A DNA stretch of 20,189 nt from Hofstenia miamia (Eukaryota > Xenacoelomorpha > Acoela): contig SCFE01000095.1 in assembly GCA_004352715.1 (NCBI GenBank), positions 1,613,413 to 1,633,601 on the forward strand, given 5' to 3'. Below the pieces are notes generated by a model. That model worked only from the letters and a program-made list of their open reading frames with translations. It had not been told where the DNA came from and did not search any database. Made by a program: the position numbers and the translations under genes. Positions 1 to 9,317 of the stretch are shown here, piece after piece; position 1 is the first letter of the stretch; every line of letters starts with the position of its first letter.

Positions 1-96
1 ACATTCTGCACTGATTTACTATGAATAAAAATCAATGTTTTAATTCATATGTCAGCTATGCAGGTGATTTTCGAACACAAAACATTACTATATCCT

Positions 97-530
97 TTAG
101 ATAGTCAATATATATGTACTTATGGTGAAGGTTTTAAAAAAGACTATAATAATTGATGGTAAATTTACAAACATTAAAAAATTGTTTGGTGCAATACTTT
201 TGAACGACACTGTAAAGTCAATTTTGCCAGTTTCGACACTTTTGGTTAATTTTTGTTTGTTTTCATGACAATAATCTATCAATCAATTAAGTTCATTTAA
301 GAAATCAGGTTTTTGAAGGAATTTAATGATTCAGAAGTTGTTTATCGTTAACTAATTCGAACTGATGCGTGTTATCACTGTTCGGAGGCAAAACAGCAAT
401 TAAATCGAGGTAATATAACAGTTGTGTTAGCTTTAAACAGTGATTCGAAACACAGGGTATTGTATTTAAAACTATTGGTATGGAACACATTGCCACTAAT
501 TGACAGAGATATTTAACCATGAATAGCATT
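97..530 (-). pseudogene. Unrecognised coding-like relic (low confidence)
   Basis: Reading the minus strand from 530 down, two open stretches (529-323 and 282-97) are bridged after a small frame change by a segment reading like protein (includes FLQKPDFLNELN, then a stop, then LIDYCHENKQKLTKS). The resulting trace is about 130 residues with two in-frame stops and includes NSDNTHQFELVNDKQL and FTVSFKSIAPNNFLMF. Such continuity across a stop is more than expected from random AT-rich DNA, but I recognise no family and no motif. It could be a decayed transposon gene or a chance alignment of open frames. No start, splice site or promoter decides the matter. Confidence 0.25.
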
Positions 531-639
531 TTCTTCCCGCCAAATCAACATCACCATAACACATTTCTTTGCTACAAGCAGTTCAGTCTTAAATTTATAA
601 AGCTGGGAGTGCATACAATTTTAGACTATTTTAACGGCT

Positions 640-870
640 GAAACAGTTAGTAGCAGTAAACCAGACAATCTCACACTGTGTCAAGTGCACAACACGCAGC
701 CCTGGTTGAACGTGTTTATGAGCCTGTTATTGCAAAGGGGGCTCATCAATGCTAGACAAAAGCTGTGGACCATGCGGATTAGTTTACTAATGCTTACGGC
801 CAACAAGAAACATAGTTTCTTAGTCAGCCTTAATAATGGTTGCATACGGATAGGTGAGATATGTAGTTAA
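640..870 (+). other. Less AT-rich, coding-like stretch, unrecognised
   Basis: This stretch is less AT-rich than its surroundings. One frame reads VERVYEPVIAKGAHQC, a TAG stop, TKAVDHAD, another stop, then FTNAYGQQE. The other open frame starts at ATG 685 and gives 61 residues ending at 870. The first frame looks more protein-like and would be a pseudogene with several nonsense codons. A donor-like AG|GTGAGA lies near 855, so an exon is also imaginable. I recognise no family. Confidence 0.2.
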
Positions 871-1104
871 TATATTTAAGTTCATGTACCTAAAACATTC
901 CTAATTGCAATTTGAATTGAGCTGACATGGATAATTATATAAATAGAAGTTTTGCAATATAAGTTATAAGTAACTTAGATGGTAATGTATTGAAAACATT
1001 TTAATGGTGTAATTGGTAGTCATTTTAGTAGATCTTGAATTATATCAACAAGAGTGTAGAAAAAATATATCGATTCAAATTTCAACATTATTGAATAAGT
1101 CCTA
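871..1104. other. No gene seen; AT-rich spacer
   Basis: AT-rich sequence without a convincing open frame. I looked here for the left terminus of the downstream hAT element (expected to resemble CAGTGGCGTACC) and did not find it. A weak acceptor-like TTTACAG lies at about 1107-1113, just before the first codons of the hAT reading frame, so part of this could be an intron of the old element. Confidence 0.4.
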
Positions 1105-1390
1105 ATGTTTACAGATATTCCTTTTTATCAAATGTCCAAACCAATATCAACGTTTTTTAAAAGAAAAGATAGAGAAGATGACATCAATTCAATTTTAAAT
1201 ACAAAAAAGGTGTGTGTTGAAAAGGTCGACATTTTTTATGATTCTTCGTATTCTGAATCTGATAATGTTTCTGAAACGGATGAAATAAATATGGATTCTT
1301 TGCCTACTATTTCAAGGTATTTGAAACAGCAATGACGGTTTTAACTTATTACACTGTATGGCGTACATTTCATAATAAACTATATTTGAG

Positions 1391-1563
1391 AGTTGGTACT
1401 TTTTTTCATTCTTGAAAATCTCAAATTTTCCAAATTTATCTCAAATCCTTCCAAGATTATTATTTAATGGACACATTTCCATTATAAAAATTACTGCAAG
1501 TGTCGATTCTTAGAGTAATTTGGACGATTTGAGATTTTATAGAATGAAAAAAAATACCAACCA
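1391..1563. mobile_element. Small foldback/MITE of about 172 bp inside the hAT relic
   Basis: The segment beginning GTTGGTACTTTTTTTCATTC (1392) reappears inverted at about 1529-1562, ending GAATGAAAAAAAATACCAAC. About 35 bp pair, including AAAATCTCAAAT, with a few mismatches. The interior is non-coding. It lies between the N-terminal block of the hAT pseudogene and its first conserved block, so it probably inserted into the older element. No clear target duplication was found; the flanks (TTTGAGA on the left, CAGAGTA on the right) are ambiguous, so the exact ends and superfamily are unresolved. Confidence 0.7.
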
Positions 1564-1894
1564 GAGTATTGAAGAAAATGTTCAAAGCTTTACATGAATA
1601 TAGTAAGATAATTGCTATTTCAAGATTTCTTCCTCTTGGTCCTGAGGATATTGGGCAAGGACGAACAGATGGGCCAATGCTATCAGTGAAAATTAATTTT
1701 CCTGAAACACAATTTGGAAATAGAGCAAGATCATTTCAAAGCTCGTGATTTAAAAAATTTAAGTGGCTGGAATATTCTATAAATAGAGATACTGCATTTT
1801 GTTTTCCTTGCAGAATGTTTTCACAACCATGTAAAATCTCACATGAACAAACTTTTACAGTAACAGGATATCGTAATTGGAAGAAGGCTATGGG

Positions 1895-1978
1895 TATTAA
1901 ACAGAGAATTTAATTTTAATTTTCCCCTTTATTTAGCATTTAGTTAAGATATAAATGTGGTAAATTCTCTGTTTAATA
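1895..1978. mobile_element. 80-bp TA-flanked micro-MITE with perfect terminal inverted repeats
   Basis: Element 1897-1976 begins TTAAACAGAGAATTTA and ends with its exact inverse, TAAATTCTCTGTTTAA. It is flanked by TA on both sides (1895-1896 and 1977-1978). It interrupts the zinc-finger region of the hAT pseudogene: the protein trace NWKKAMG stops at its left edge and TGFLQHEK resumes just right of it. TA flanks and size fit a Tc1/mariner-mobilised miniature element. The arms are perfect over 16 bp (17 bp counting one TA base), which suggests it is younger than its host copy. Confidence 0.8.
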
Positions 1979-3825
1979 GCTAATGACACTGGATTCCTTC
2001 AACATGAAAAAATTCCACTACATAAAGAATCACTTTGTAAATGGGTTGATTTCCAAAAAACATGAAGCTGCTGGAACAACCATTGACATAGCTCTATCAA
2101 ATGTTAATCAAAAATTAATTCATAAAAACAGACATTATGTTAAGCAAATTGCTAAGGTGTTAAGCCTTACAGCTAGACAAAAAATTGCCCAACGAGGTCA
2201 TAGTGAATCTTAAGTAAGTCCAAATAGAGGAAACTGTTTAGAGATTTTGGAATTATTATCGGAAAATGATGAAATTTTAAATAACAAACTTAATTGTTCT
2301 CATAGATCAAAATATACATCGTCTAAGATACAAAATGAGTTATTATGGCAAATTTTATACAAAAGAAAATCTCCAAAGAAATTATTTCAGGCAGTAAAAA
2401 GTACGCGATTATGGTTGATGAAACAAAGGACATTAGTGGTAGTGAGATTTTATCAATTGTTATTAGATACATTTTTGAGAATAACGTTCATGAGGAATTT
2501 TTAGAATTTTGCTCACTTCACGAATTAAATGCTGAACACTAAACGAATGTAATTGCAACTTCTTTAAAAAAGCGAAATATTAATTTGAATGATTGTGTGG
2601 CGCAAACCTATGATGGAGCAGCAGTAATGAGTAGCCGTAATAAGGGTGTTCAAAAATTATTCCGAGAAAAATGTGCATCACATGCTGTATATATTAATTG
2701 CTATAATCATCGATTGAATCTAGTCATAGTTGAAGTAGTAAGATCAGTTAAAATAGCTGACAACTTCTTCAATCTTTTGGAGAAATTATGCGTATATATG
2801 TCATCACACGCAAAAACTATTTATCCCAACAATCCTCCAAAGTTAAAGAACTTAGTGAAACGCGATGGAGTTGTCAATATGCTGCTTGTAAGGTCGTATC
2901 AGAATTATTTCCAGCAATACAGAGTACACTGGAAAATTTGTCCGACAATTTTCAAGGCAGAAAAGGGATTGATGCTACAATGCTTAAAACTGCTTAGATT
3001 TTAAATTTGTTACATGCCTGGAGACGTTTGTACTAATATTAAGGAAGACGAAATTATTATCTGATATGTTGCAATCACCAGATTTGAACTTGTCTGCTGC
3101 GGTCAGCATGATTGAAACTTTTGTAACGGACATTAATTGTTTAAGAAGTGAACATGTTTGGAATGACATTTTTTAGCATGCAAGCGACATGGCCATAACT
3201 TGTGGAATTAATATAGATTGCAAGCAGTCAAGAAAAATTATGAATGACAAAGAAGAAATATCAAATTATTTAAGAGTGAACTTTTATTACACCACTATAG
3301 ATGCAATTTTATCAGAAATAGATCGGCGATTTTCTGAGAGCAATAAAAAGTTATTCAATGCGCTTGCTTCTTTATCCCCAAAAAGTGAAAATTTCTTATC
3401 TTTTGTAAATATTTCTTGCTTAGCTGAAAGCTATGGGATAGAGAAAGACTTTTTGCATTGGAGTTAAAGCAAGCCAAACGCCTAATAAATTCTAAAAATC
3501 AAGTGGCGTTTGCTTAAATTCAAATAATGAGCTGTATGCATTCATGGAAACATAAAGATGCATTTCCAGATCTGTATAAATAGATATCAATTTCCCTTGT
3601 TTTGCCACATACAAGTGCTTCATGCGAAAGAAGTTTTTTTGCCTTAAGCTGATTAAATTGTTTTTACGAAGTACAATGTCAGATAACCACTTATACAGTT
3701 TGGGAGTACTTGGAATTCACGTGTACCAAGCCAAAAATTTAAATTGGGACTCAGTTGTAAAGATTTTTGCAAAAAATCATAACAATTGCATTACATTGAA
3801 ATATATAGTTTGCCAAGCTTCTCTA

Positions 3826-3847
3826 TGTATATATATATACATATACA
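3826..3847. repeat. Short (TA)n-rich microsatellite
   Basis: An alternating TA run with a TACATA interruption lies in the 3' trailer of the hAT pseudogene. It is simple sequence only. Confidence 0.6.
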
Positions 3848-3888
3848 AATTTTGGTCCCCCTGGTGCCTCCCCTAATTCCATATTGTT

Positions 3889-3900
3889 GGTACGCCACTG
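3889..3900 (-). repeat. Likely 3' terminal inverted repeat of the hAT element
   Basis: GGTACGCCACTG reads CAGTGGCGTACC from the outside in, typical of hAT ends (CAGNGGCG...). It lies just beyond the dimerisation block. The following 8 bp, TTGTTGAT, would be the target duplication, but I found no matching copy to the left. A degraded look-alike, CTGTATGGCGTAC, occurs at 1354-1366. Confidence 0.6.
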
Positions 3901-4004
3901 TTGTTGATGTTTAATCCATTTATTTCGGATAAAAGACATTTAGATTTTTCAATAAATTTATTTACGTATTGTCATTTCTCTCAAGTAGAATTTAATTGAT
4001 CAAA

Positions 4005-4556
4005 GAATTTTTGCCGAGCTTTACTTAAATTTTTTGTTCTTAATTACTTTTGTTGATTTTTCATAATTGGTCCAATTAGTCTTTGTCGGCTCGGATTTCA
4101 CAAGATCAAATAATTCTCGCTTAATTGATACTAGTTCATAGACTTGATTATTGTCAGTGTTTGAAAAAGGAAATTTAATTGCTTCAATCTTAACCCTTTG
4201 CTTCTTAATTGGTGCAACAGTGTTTAATGCTTTCTAAATTCATTTGCAATGTAATTAATCATTTGAGGTCCAGAATTTAAAGTGTAAATATAGTTAAATG
4301 GGAGGGGTGTTTTTAGTGCCATTTCCATGTTTTCATCTGAGTAAAATAAATGGTCTCTTGCCTTTATGATTTTAAATTGCTTGCTTTTAGTCGTTTTGTT
4401 ACTAATATATGTACACTTAAAACATGTTTTAAAAATATAGCAAGCGCATGCCATCTGTGGGAATGCTACTATGTTAAAACGTGTTAAAGTTACAAGCACG
4501 ATATCGCATTCTCTCTGTGTGAACACTCGCTTCATTTCCTTTTGTTTAAAGCTCAA
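4005..4556 (-). pseudogene. Unrecognised minus-strand coding relic
   Basis: On the minus strand, the frame 4556-4224 includes DHLFYSDENMEMALKTPLPF and GPQMINYIANEFRK, and stops at the TAA at 4224-4226. A one-step frame change at that point continues as a long open stretch to about 4040 with ALNTVAPIKKQRVKIEA, NTDNNQVYELVSIKRELFDL and SEPTKTNWTNYEKST. The two halves together look like about 110 residues of hydrophilic protein broken by one frameshift. The first 40 or so codons of the upper frame overlap repetitive DNA (TTAAAACATGTTTTAA motifs) and are probably not original coding. I do not recognise the family. It may be part of the same relic as 4750-5040. Confidence 0.45.
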
Positions 4557-4632
4557 TCTTGGCTTTATTCCTCGCTTTTTGTGTGAATGTGTGTGAATGC
4601 TACTATCTTAAAACATGTGTTTAAAATACAAA
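4417..4632. repeat. Three copies of a palindromic TTAAAACATGTTTTAA motif
   Basis: A perfect 16-bp palindrome TTAAAACATGTTTTAA lies at 4417-4432. Degenerate copies follow near 4472 (TTAAAACGTGTTAAA) and 4611 (TTAAAACATGTGTTTAAA). The last two are preceded by the same GAATGCTACTAT, making a partial direct repeat about 130 bp apart. This may be the end structure of a small mobile element or a local duplication. Confidence 0.55.
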
Positions 4633-4749
4633 TGCTGTAACGCACCGTTAGGATAAATGACTGGCTTTTTTAGTTGTAGCTATAAAGAACTAAATAACTA
4701 TTGTTCATATGTGAATATTATGTAAGTATATGCAGGATTTGAAATTGTT

Positions 4750-5040
4750 TAGCCCACATGTACTTGTATAATCTAATTTCTGAATATGTAAAAACTCATA
4801 TGTTTATATTACCATTTCACTGCTTCAACAGACCAGCAAACAATTTCTTTTTATATGTTATTTTTAGTAAAACTAATTGCAATACTGATCCAAACACTGC
4901 GCATTCATTTGATACTAATTCAATAACTTCACATGGTGTCCACATAAAGTAAAATCGTCTTTTAAGTCTTTTTTTGGTAATTCAATTATTGCCGCAACAA
5001 ATGCTGTCTTTATGATATCCATATTTCAAATGGATGATTG
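4750..5040 (-). pseudogene. Second unrecognised minus-strand coding relic
   Basis: Reading the minus strand down from about 5030, MDIIKTAFVAAIIELPKKDL continues to a stop near 4920. A neighbouring frame continues with VIELVSNECAVFGSVLQLVL and ends at a TGA near 4820. Together they give roughly 70 plausible residues. It lies upstream, in the same orientation, of the 4556-4005 relic and may be the same dead gene. No motif is recognised. Confidence 0.3.
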
Positions 5041-5257
5041 AGCAGACTTAAAATAACGAGTGCGCGTTTGACAAAATTTTGATAAACAATTTAATTCGAA
5101 AATTAAATAGCCTACGACGCATCCAACATTTTTTCACCTTATAAAGTTGGAGTTGAAGCTTAGGTACACGAATTAATCAGGAATTATTATAAGGTTTATA
5201 TTGCATGCGAAATTCAGATCGTCGGTTATTGATATTTTTGTTTATCCTGTTCTTTAG

Positions 5258-5390
5258 ATCAAAAAATATTACATTGAGAGCTCGCAAACATATGTAAAAG
5301 TTCGAGGCTGTAAGTCTGATCCAGATTTCGATATTCAATGTTCAGCTGATACTGGATTGGTAATTGGAGGAGAATCTTTATGTTCCAAAG
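5258..5390 (+). CDS. Internal exon of an LU (Ly6/uPAR) domain gene
   Basis: A strong acceptor (TGTTTATCCTGTTCTTTAG) ends at 5257. The exon is open in phase 0, giving 44 codons plus one base, and ends at a donor CCAAAG|GTAGAT at 5390. The peptide includes TYVKVRGCKSDPDFDIQC and GGESLCSK, with three cysteines spaced as in the distal half of a three-finger LU domain. The leftover base G pairs with the AT that begins the exon at 12569 to form an Asp codon, so the two exons join in frame. LU proteins are extracellular, disulfide-stabilised and often GPI-anchored. The exon(s) for the signal peptide and first cysteines are not seen upstream in this window. I cannot name the gene or ligand. Confidence 0.75.
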
Positions 5391-5477
5391 GTAGATTTAT
5401 GTTTATCCTTTATTTTAGATTAGGCACCTTCAATTTTCTGAACATATTCTGCCCGACTATCTAACACTACATGTATA

Positions 5478-7030
5478 TCATTGATTTAAGTTTTGTTTAT
5501 GAAGTTCATTAAAACAAACTTTGTCTTTACTCAAACAAAGTTTCACTTTACATAGTGGGCATTTTCGACCTGTGTGAAGTCGTTTCTCTACTTTTAAGTC
5601 TTATTGGTTTATGCTTCACTTGATATTGGAACTTTTCGTCTTTTATTTGCTAGTGGTGTCTTTAAAAGCTGATTTTGAACACCTATTTTTCACTTGGCGA
5701 ACCATCAGCAATGCTCAGCCTAAAATCAGACCAAGTTTTAACTATATGTATAAAATGTTAGCATTAACAATAGCTGCATCCAACAATAGAAGAAATCCAA
5801 TGCCAAAACCTTTTGCTCTTTCTATGAATGGCATAAGCTGCTCTTAACTGATCAAATTTTTTATAAATTTGTTATAATAATCGATTCCCACTGTGCGGTT
5901 TATGTGCACGTGTACTCCCATGACTATTGCGTCTAGTGATAGCAACAAACTCATCATTGTTATGGAAACCAAACGTTTATCTTTCCATTTTAAATCACAG
6001 ATGTTATCATCACTTGTGAACCATTCATGTTTACCTTGTTGAAAACATTTATCCCGTCTGAGTTTTGGCATATGTTTTCTGTTAACATTTTTTGTAATTC
6101 GACAGGCTGGAATATCAGATTCTTTCAATTGAGAAGGAAATAGCTTGTGTAATAATTTTCAAATAAAATTGGATGCTAACCTTCTCAAGACCAGCAACTA
6201 GAGGTTTTACAATGCCCCTCCAAGATTTTTCTACTTTATTTCCTTCTTTTCCTTTGTAGACATTAAATTTGAACATGAAGTTGGAATTATCTGCTAAGAC
6301 CCAAACCTTGTATCCTTATTTCATAATTTTTTTTGGTAGATATTGTTTTTCTTTTGAATTTTAACACCCAGCATATTGCCTGGAATAAAACAATTCTCAA
6401 AATTTTGCTTAAACTTATCAAGATATGGTCTCACTTTGTAAAGACTCTCAAAATTTGGTTAACCTCTGGAAGGCATTACAATATTATCATTCAAATCTAT
6501 TCACTGTCATTTACTTGCAAAAGAATAGATCGGTCATAGTTGAGTTAGTAGTCCATTGATGTATATAGCTAGGGAACTTTTAAATCTCATAAGAACATTG
6601 ATTCCTAACAAAGTTCTGATTGCCTTTTGATCTATATGAGTGAAAGATTTTCTGGATTGTTGACAATATAGATTTGCTTGGAATCAATATCCTTAATGAT
6701 TTCATCAGAAAACAATAGAGGAAATATTGAATGTGGTGTAGGTTGCTTTAAATTTTTGAAATGCTTAGTAGACCATGTTCCTTGTTGAAAGTTTTGGCAA
6801 AGACTTATTTGCAAATTACCTACTCCACTTAGGATTTTGTTTGTTTGTTTGTTTTTTGTCATGCACATTTTTGTCATTCGATTAGATATTATTGGGTTCT
6901 GCATCTTTTTCATTTTCAAAAACAGTATCAGCATCTTATTCATCGAATTTTATATCAAACAGTAAAGAGCAAATTACTGTTTGGAGTTCACTATTGTTCA
7001 GTCTTTTCTTCATGCTCATTCTATGGCATA
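5478..7030 (-). pseudogene. piggyBac (PGBD4-like) transposase pseudogene
   Basis: From the N-terminus at about 7030 on the minus strand: acidic leader with FDE and DADTVFENEKDAEP; FQQGTWSTKHFKNLKQPTPH and LLFSDEIIKDI (6810-6690); AIRTLLGINVLMRFK (about 6620); MTVNRFE (about 6510); LYKVRPYLDKF (about 6430); GYKVWVLADNS and FNVYKGKEG (6320-6250); GIVKPLVAGLE; RKHMPKLRRDK, LKWKDKRLVSITMM (6060-5940); LLLLDAAIVNANILY (about 5780); and a C-terminal zinc-finger end RKCPLCKVKLCLSKDKVCF, with stop at 5478-5480. The order matches piggyBac transposases (DDE_Tnp_1_7 fold plus cysteine-rich tail). Multiple stops and frameshifts break it. The segments expected to carry the catalytic Asp residues (DE..I.FKGR, DNFFTS, MGGVD) are diverged beyond recognition, so it is inactive. 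No TTAA-flanked termini could be assigned. Confidence 0.88.
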
Positions 7031-7231
7031 TGAAATTTATTCATGAATTTTAACTAAGGCAGGTGACCCAAATAAATTATTTCTTTATAAAGTGGCAATA
7101 TAATTTATCAAATTTCGAATTGCAGTTTCTCACGTTTCTGGGGCTTATTATGTTCTATAATGCCCATAATCATTGTTTATCTTAATGCAAAAACGGATAT
7201 AACATGCTAATTTAAAATTAGTTCAAAGCTT

Positions 7232-7239
7232 GGTTATAA
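7232..7239 (+). repeat. Left target-site duplication GGTTATAA
   Basis: The 8-bp GGTTATAA immediately precedes the CAGTGTTGCC terminus at 7240 and is repeated exactly at 9601-9608, where the element ends. Confidence 0.8.
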
Positions 7240-7882
7240 CAGTGTTGCCATGCTGGCAGATTTTGGCGGCCTGAGCCGGCCAGCCGGTGTTGATATATTT
7301 TACGGTTGGTAAATGCCTGCTACGTGTTGTAGTTGTTTCTTTACTTCGACTTATTTCCCTATGCATTTTGTAACGATAAAATTTAATTGACAGCTTTTGA
7401 CCAAGAGGGATCTGCTAAAACAACCAAACCGAATATTTAAGAAAATAATTGAAATAACTTAAGAAACTGTACAGTAGGCATATTCCTTAAAATCACTTTT
7501 GTTGAAAAAAAATGCATGAGCATGCAATTAGATGAACTTTTATAGGAAATAGCTCATGGCAATGTTTAAAATCGGTTTTATTTTGAAAAACTCCCCCACC
7601 AAAGAATTTTTAGTTTTAGACATATAAATACATATTTTAAATTCTTTAAAAGGCCTTTTGTGGAATTTGAATACAAATAGAATGATAAGTAAGAAAAATT
7701 AATTGCATATTTGATTATATTTAAGCTATTTGCCGATCTGTTGTTGTTGCAAGCTGTTACAATCTTTAATTCTAGTTGTATTTACTTCATTGCATTATTT
7801 ATGTTCTGGTGTTTGTTTTAGTCTCAATTTTGCTTATAGAACTTACTTGAATTTCTGTTTTTTGTAAAATTTATTTTGACTT

Positions 7883-9290
7883 ATGTCTGACTTCACACAC
7901 ATCTTCCAAAGAAATATTACTCATTTTGAGAAAAGAAAGAAGTGTCGGAGTACAAAAATCCAACAAAATTTATCTGAGCTTTGTAAATTACCAACATAGC
8001 AACAAGTCATTAACAGATACACTACTTTGGCTGCTACAGAAAGGAGTATTAAAAGAAGATTTAAAATAATTTCTCAAGAATGTGAGAACTTGTGGATAAA
8101 ATTTAGTTTTCCAACGATTGACAAAAGATCTGTTGCAAGAAAGATGGAAAATCTATCAAGAAAAGGGAAAGAGAATTGAAAAAACCAGGTTATGCAAATT
8201 TTAATTGTATTTTTGATATTACAAAAACAAATGGAGTGTGACTAACAACTGAAGACAAAAATGTGTATCGGAAACAAATTGAAACTGACGGCAAGATCGG
8301 CTATACTACCATGAAATTAGATTCGCTTAGAAAGTCCACCCTTCTAAAAGCATAAAGCAAAAGCTATCTGACCAACCATCCTGCTCAATCACACCAAGTG
8401 ATAGAAGTGGACCACACAACGATTCTAGTGAAGACTATTCTAGTGTTAACGATTTTAGTTATACTGATTCTGATGAATGCAATTTTTCTGCTGAAAAATC
8501 CAAAAAACAAAGCAAAGTAGTGATCATGCTGTCAATTTAGTTACAACAACTAACTATCAACTAGAAAAACAGCAGCTGTTTGCAATGAACTAAAAACTTT
8601 GGAATTGATGTTAGTACACCAAGTCAATCTGCTGTTCATAAAGGTGTCATAAGAAATGGAAAGCAACTAATAAACACGTGGAAACAAGAATTGAAAAAAG
8701 AAAAATGGTGTCTTCATTTTGATGGCAAAAGAATCGGAAGAAGAGAATATCGCGTAGTTGTCTTCAAAAATCAAGAGAAAAAGTACTTCTAAAGCCAATG
8801 GTATTAAGGAATGGCAAAGCAGTAACAATATTCAGTGGTTTGAAAGAACTATTGGACAAATATGAGTTGTGGAAATCAATTGTGATGTTTGTAACGGAGA
8901 ATAATAGTGTTAACACTGGTCATAAGGAAGGTGTGATTGCTAAATTGAACCGGGAATTCGAGCATAAACATTTGACAGAACCATTATTTGTTGGATGTCA
9001 ACACCATATTCTTGATAGAGTGTTAAAATCATTTTATGGTGGGAAGACAGCTTCACCAAATATTAGTTATTCTTTTGTAGACACTATTACAGAAAATTAT
9101 TAAGAACTGAAAACAAATTTTAAAATAGTTCTGAAATAATTGATGATCATTCTCGATGGCCATATGACATGGATTTTTTTCATCACTTATTGCTTGTGGC
9201 TAAGTTTAATTTTGAAAATTGATATTTTCCAAAAATCAGCTTTAAAAATTGCACAACGCAAGGTGGAATAGCAGAGGTATTTACTTATTT
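7883..9290 (+). pseudogene. Unclassified RNase H-like transposase pseudogene
   Basis: From ATG 7883 (MSDFTHIFQRNITHFEKRKK), decayed blocks follow: ECENLWIKFSFPTIDKRSVA (about 8070), FDITKTNGV, a stop (TGG-type position), LTTEDKNVYRKQIETDGKIG (8210-8300), a Ser/Asp-rich linker (8390-8510), FGIDVSTPSQSAVHKGV (about 8600), WCLHFDGKRIGRREY (Asp at 8721), KPMVLRNGKAVTIFSGLKEL (8793 on), VTENNSVNTGHKEGV (8891), FVGCQHHILDRVL (8985-9025), then DMDFFHHLLLVAKFNF and PKISFKNCT (9165-9255). I recall this architecture from uncharacterised invertebrate proteins with VTDTTSVNTG and CQHHVLDR motifs. The order D...D...CxxH resembles hAT-type DDE enzymes. Here the second presumed Asp (VTD) is Glu at 8897. Frameshifts (for example near 8787) and stops make it dead. 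The longest intact piece is 8798-9103. Confidence 0.7.
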
Positions 9291-9293
9291 TGG

Positions 9294-9317
9294 CATATAT
9301 ATATATATATATATATA
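9294..9317. repeat. (TA)n microsatellite
   Basis: A pure alternating AT run of about 24 bp lies within the 3' part of the 7240-9600 element, just after the last recognisable coding block. Confidence 0.9.

Larger units (their letters stand above)
1105..3900 (+). pseudogene. hAT-superfamily transposase pseudogene (TTF-zinc-finger, ZMYM1-like type)
   Basis: Decayed DNA-transposon gene spread over all three plus frames. Order of recognisable parts: N-terminus with MSKPISTFFKRK (Met at 1132) and an acidic, Ser-rich stretch to 1335; LPLGPEDIGQGRTDGP and FPETQFGNRARSF (1614-1745); TTF-type zinc finger with FCFPC (about 1798) and FLQHEKIPLHKESLCKW (about 1991-2041); the first catalytic Asp region VDETKD (Asp at 2417); QTYDGAAVMS (Asp at 2612); the CxxH-like CYNHRLNLV (about 2699); ETRWSCQYAA (about 2850); and the C-terminal hAT dimerisation block SASCERSFF, LIKLFLRSTMSDN (3620-3790). 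In-frame stops lie at 1746, 2211, 2540 and 3174. Frameshifts lie near 2058, 2350, 2830, 2995, 3470 and 3640. It cannot make an active transposase. Two foldback insertions interrupt it. The plus strand ends GGTACGCCACTG at 3900, reading CAGTGGCGTACC in reverse, which fits a hAT terminus. Confidence 0.9.

Noticed and set aside
2984-3169. Minus-strand open frame of 61 codons
   Set aside because: Antisense to the hAT pseudogene segment reading FKFVTCLETFVLILRKTK.
4190-4200. TTAACCCTTTG as a piggyBac terminus
   Set aside because: It lies inside a minus-strand open frame and has no matching inverted end near the piggyBac pseudogene.
4640-4660. KYKCCNAPLG reading as another LU-type exon
   Set aside because: Only CCN is shared; there are no plausible splice sites and a stop follows at once.
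5611-5847. Plus-strand open frame of 78 codons
   Set aside because: It is the antisense shadow of the piggyBac pseudogene (opposite LLLLDAAIVNANILY).
6333-6539. Plus-strand open frame of 68 codons
   Set aside because: Antisense to the LYKVRPYLDKF region of the piggyBac relic.
6845-7033. Plus-strand open frame of 62 codons
   Set aside because: Antisense to the acidic N-terminus of the piggyBac relic.
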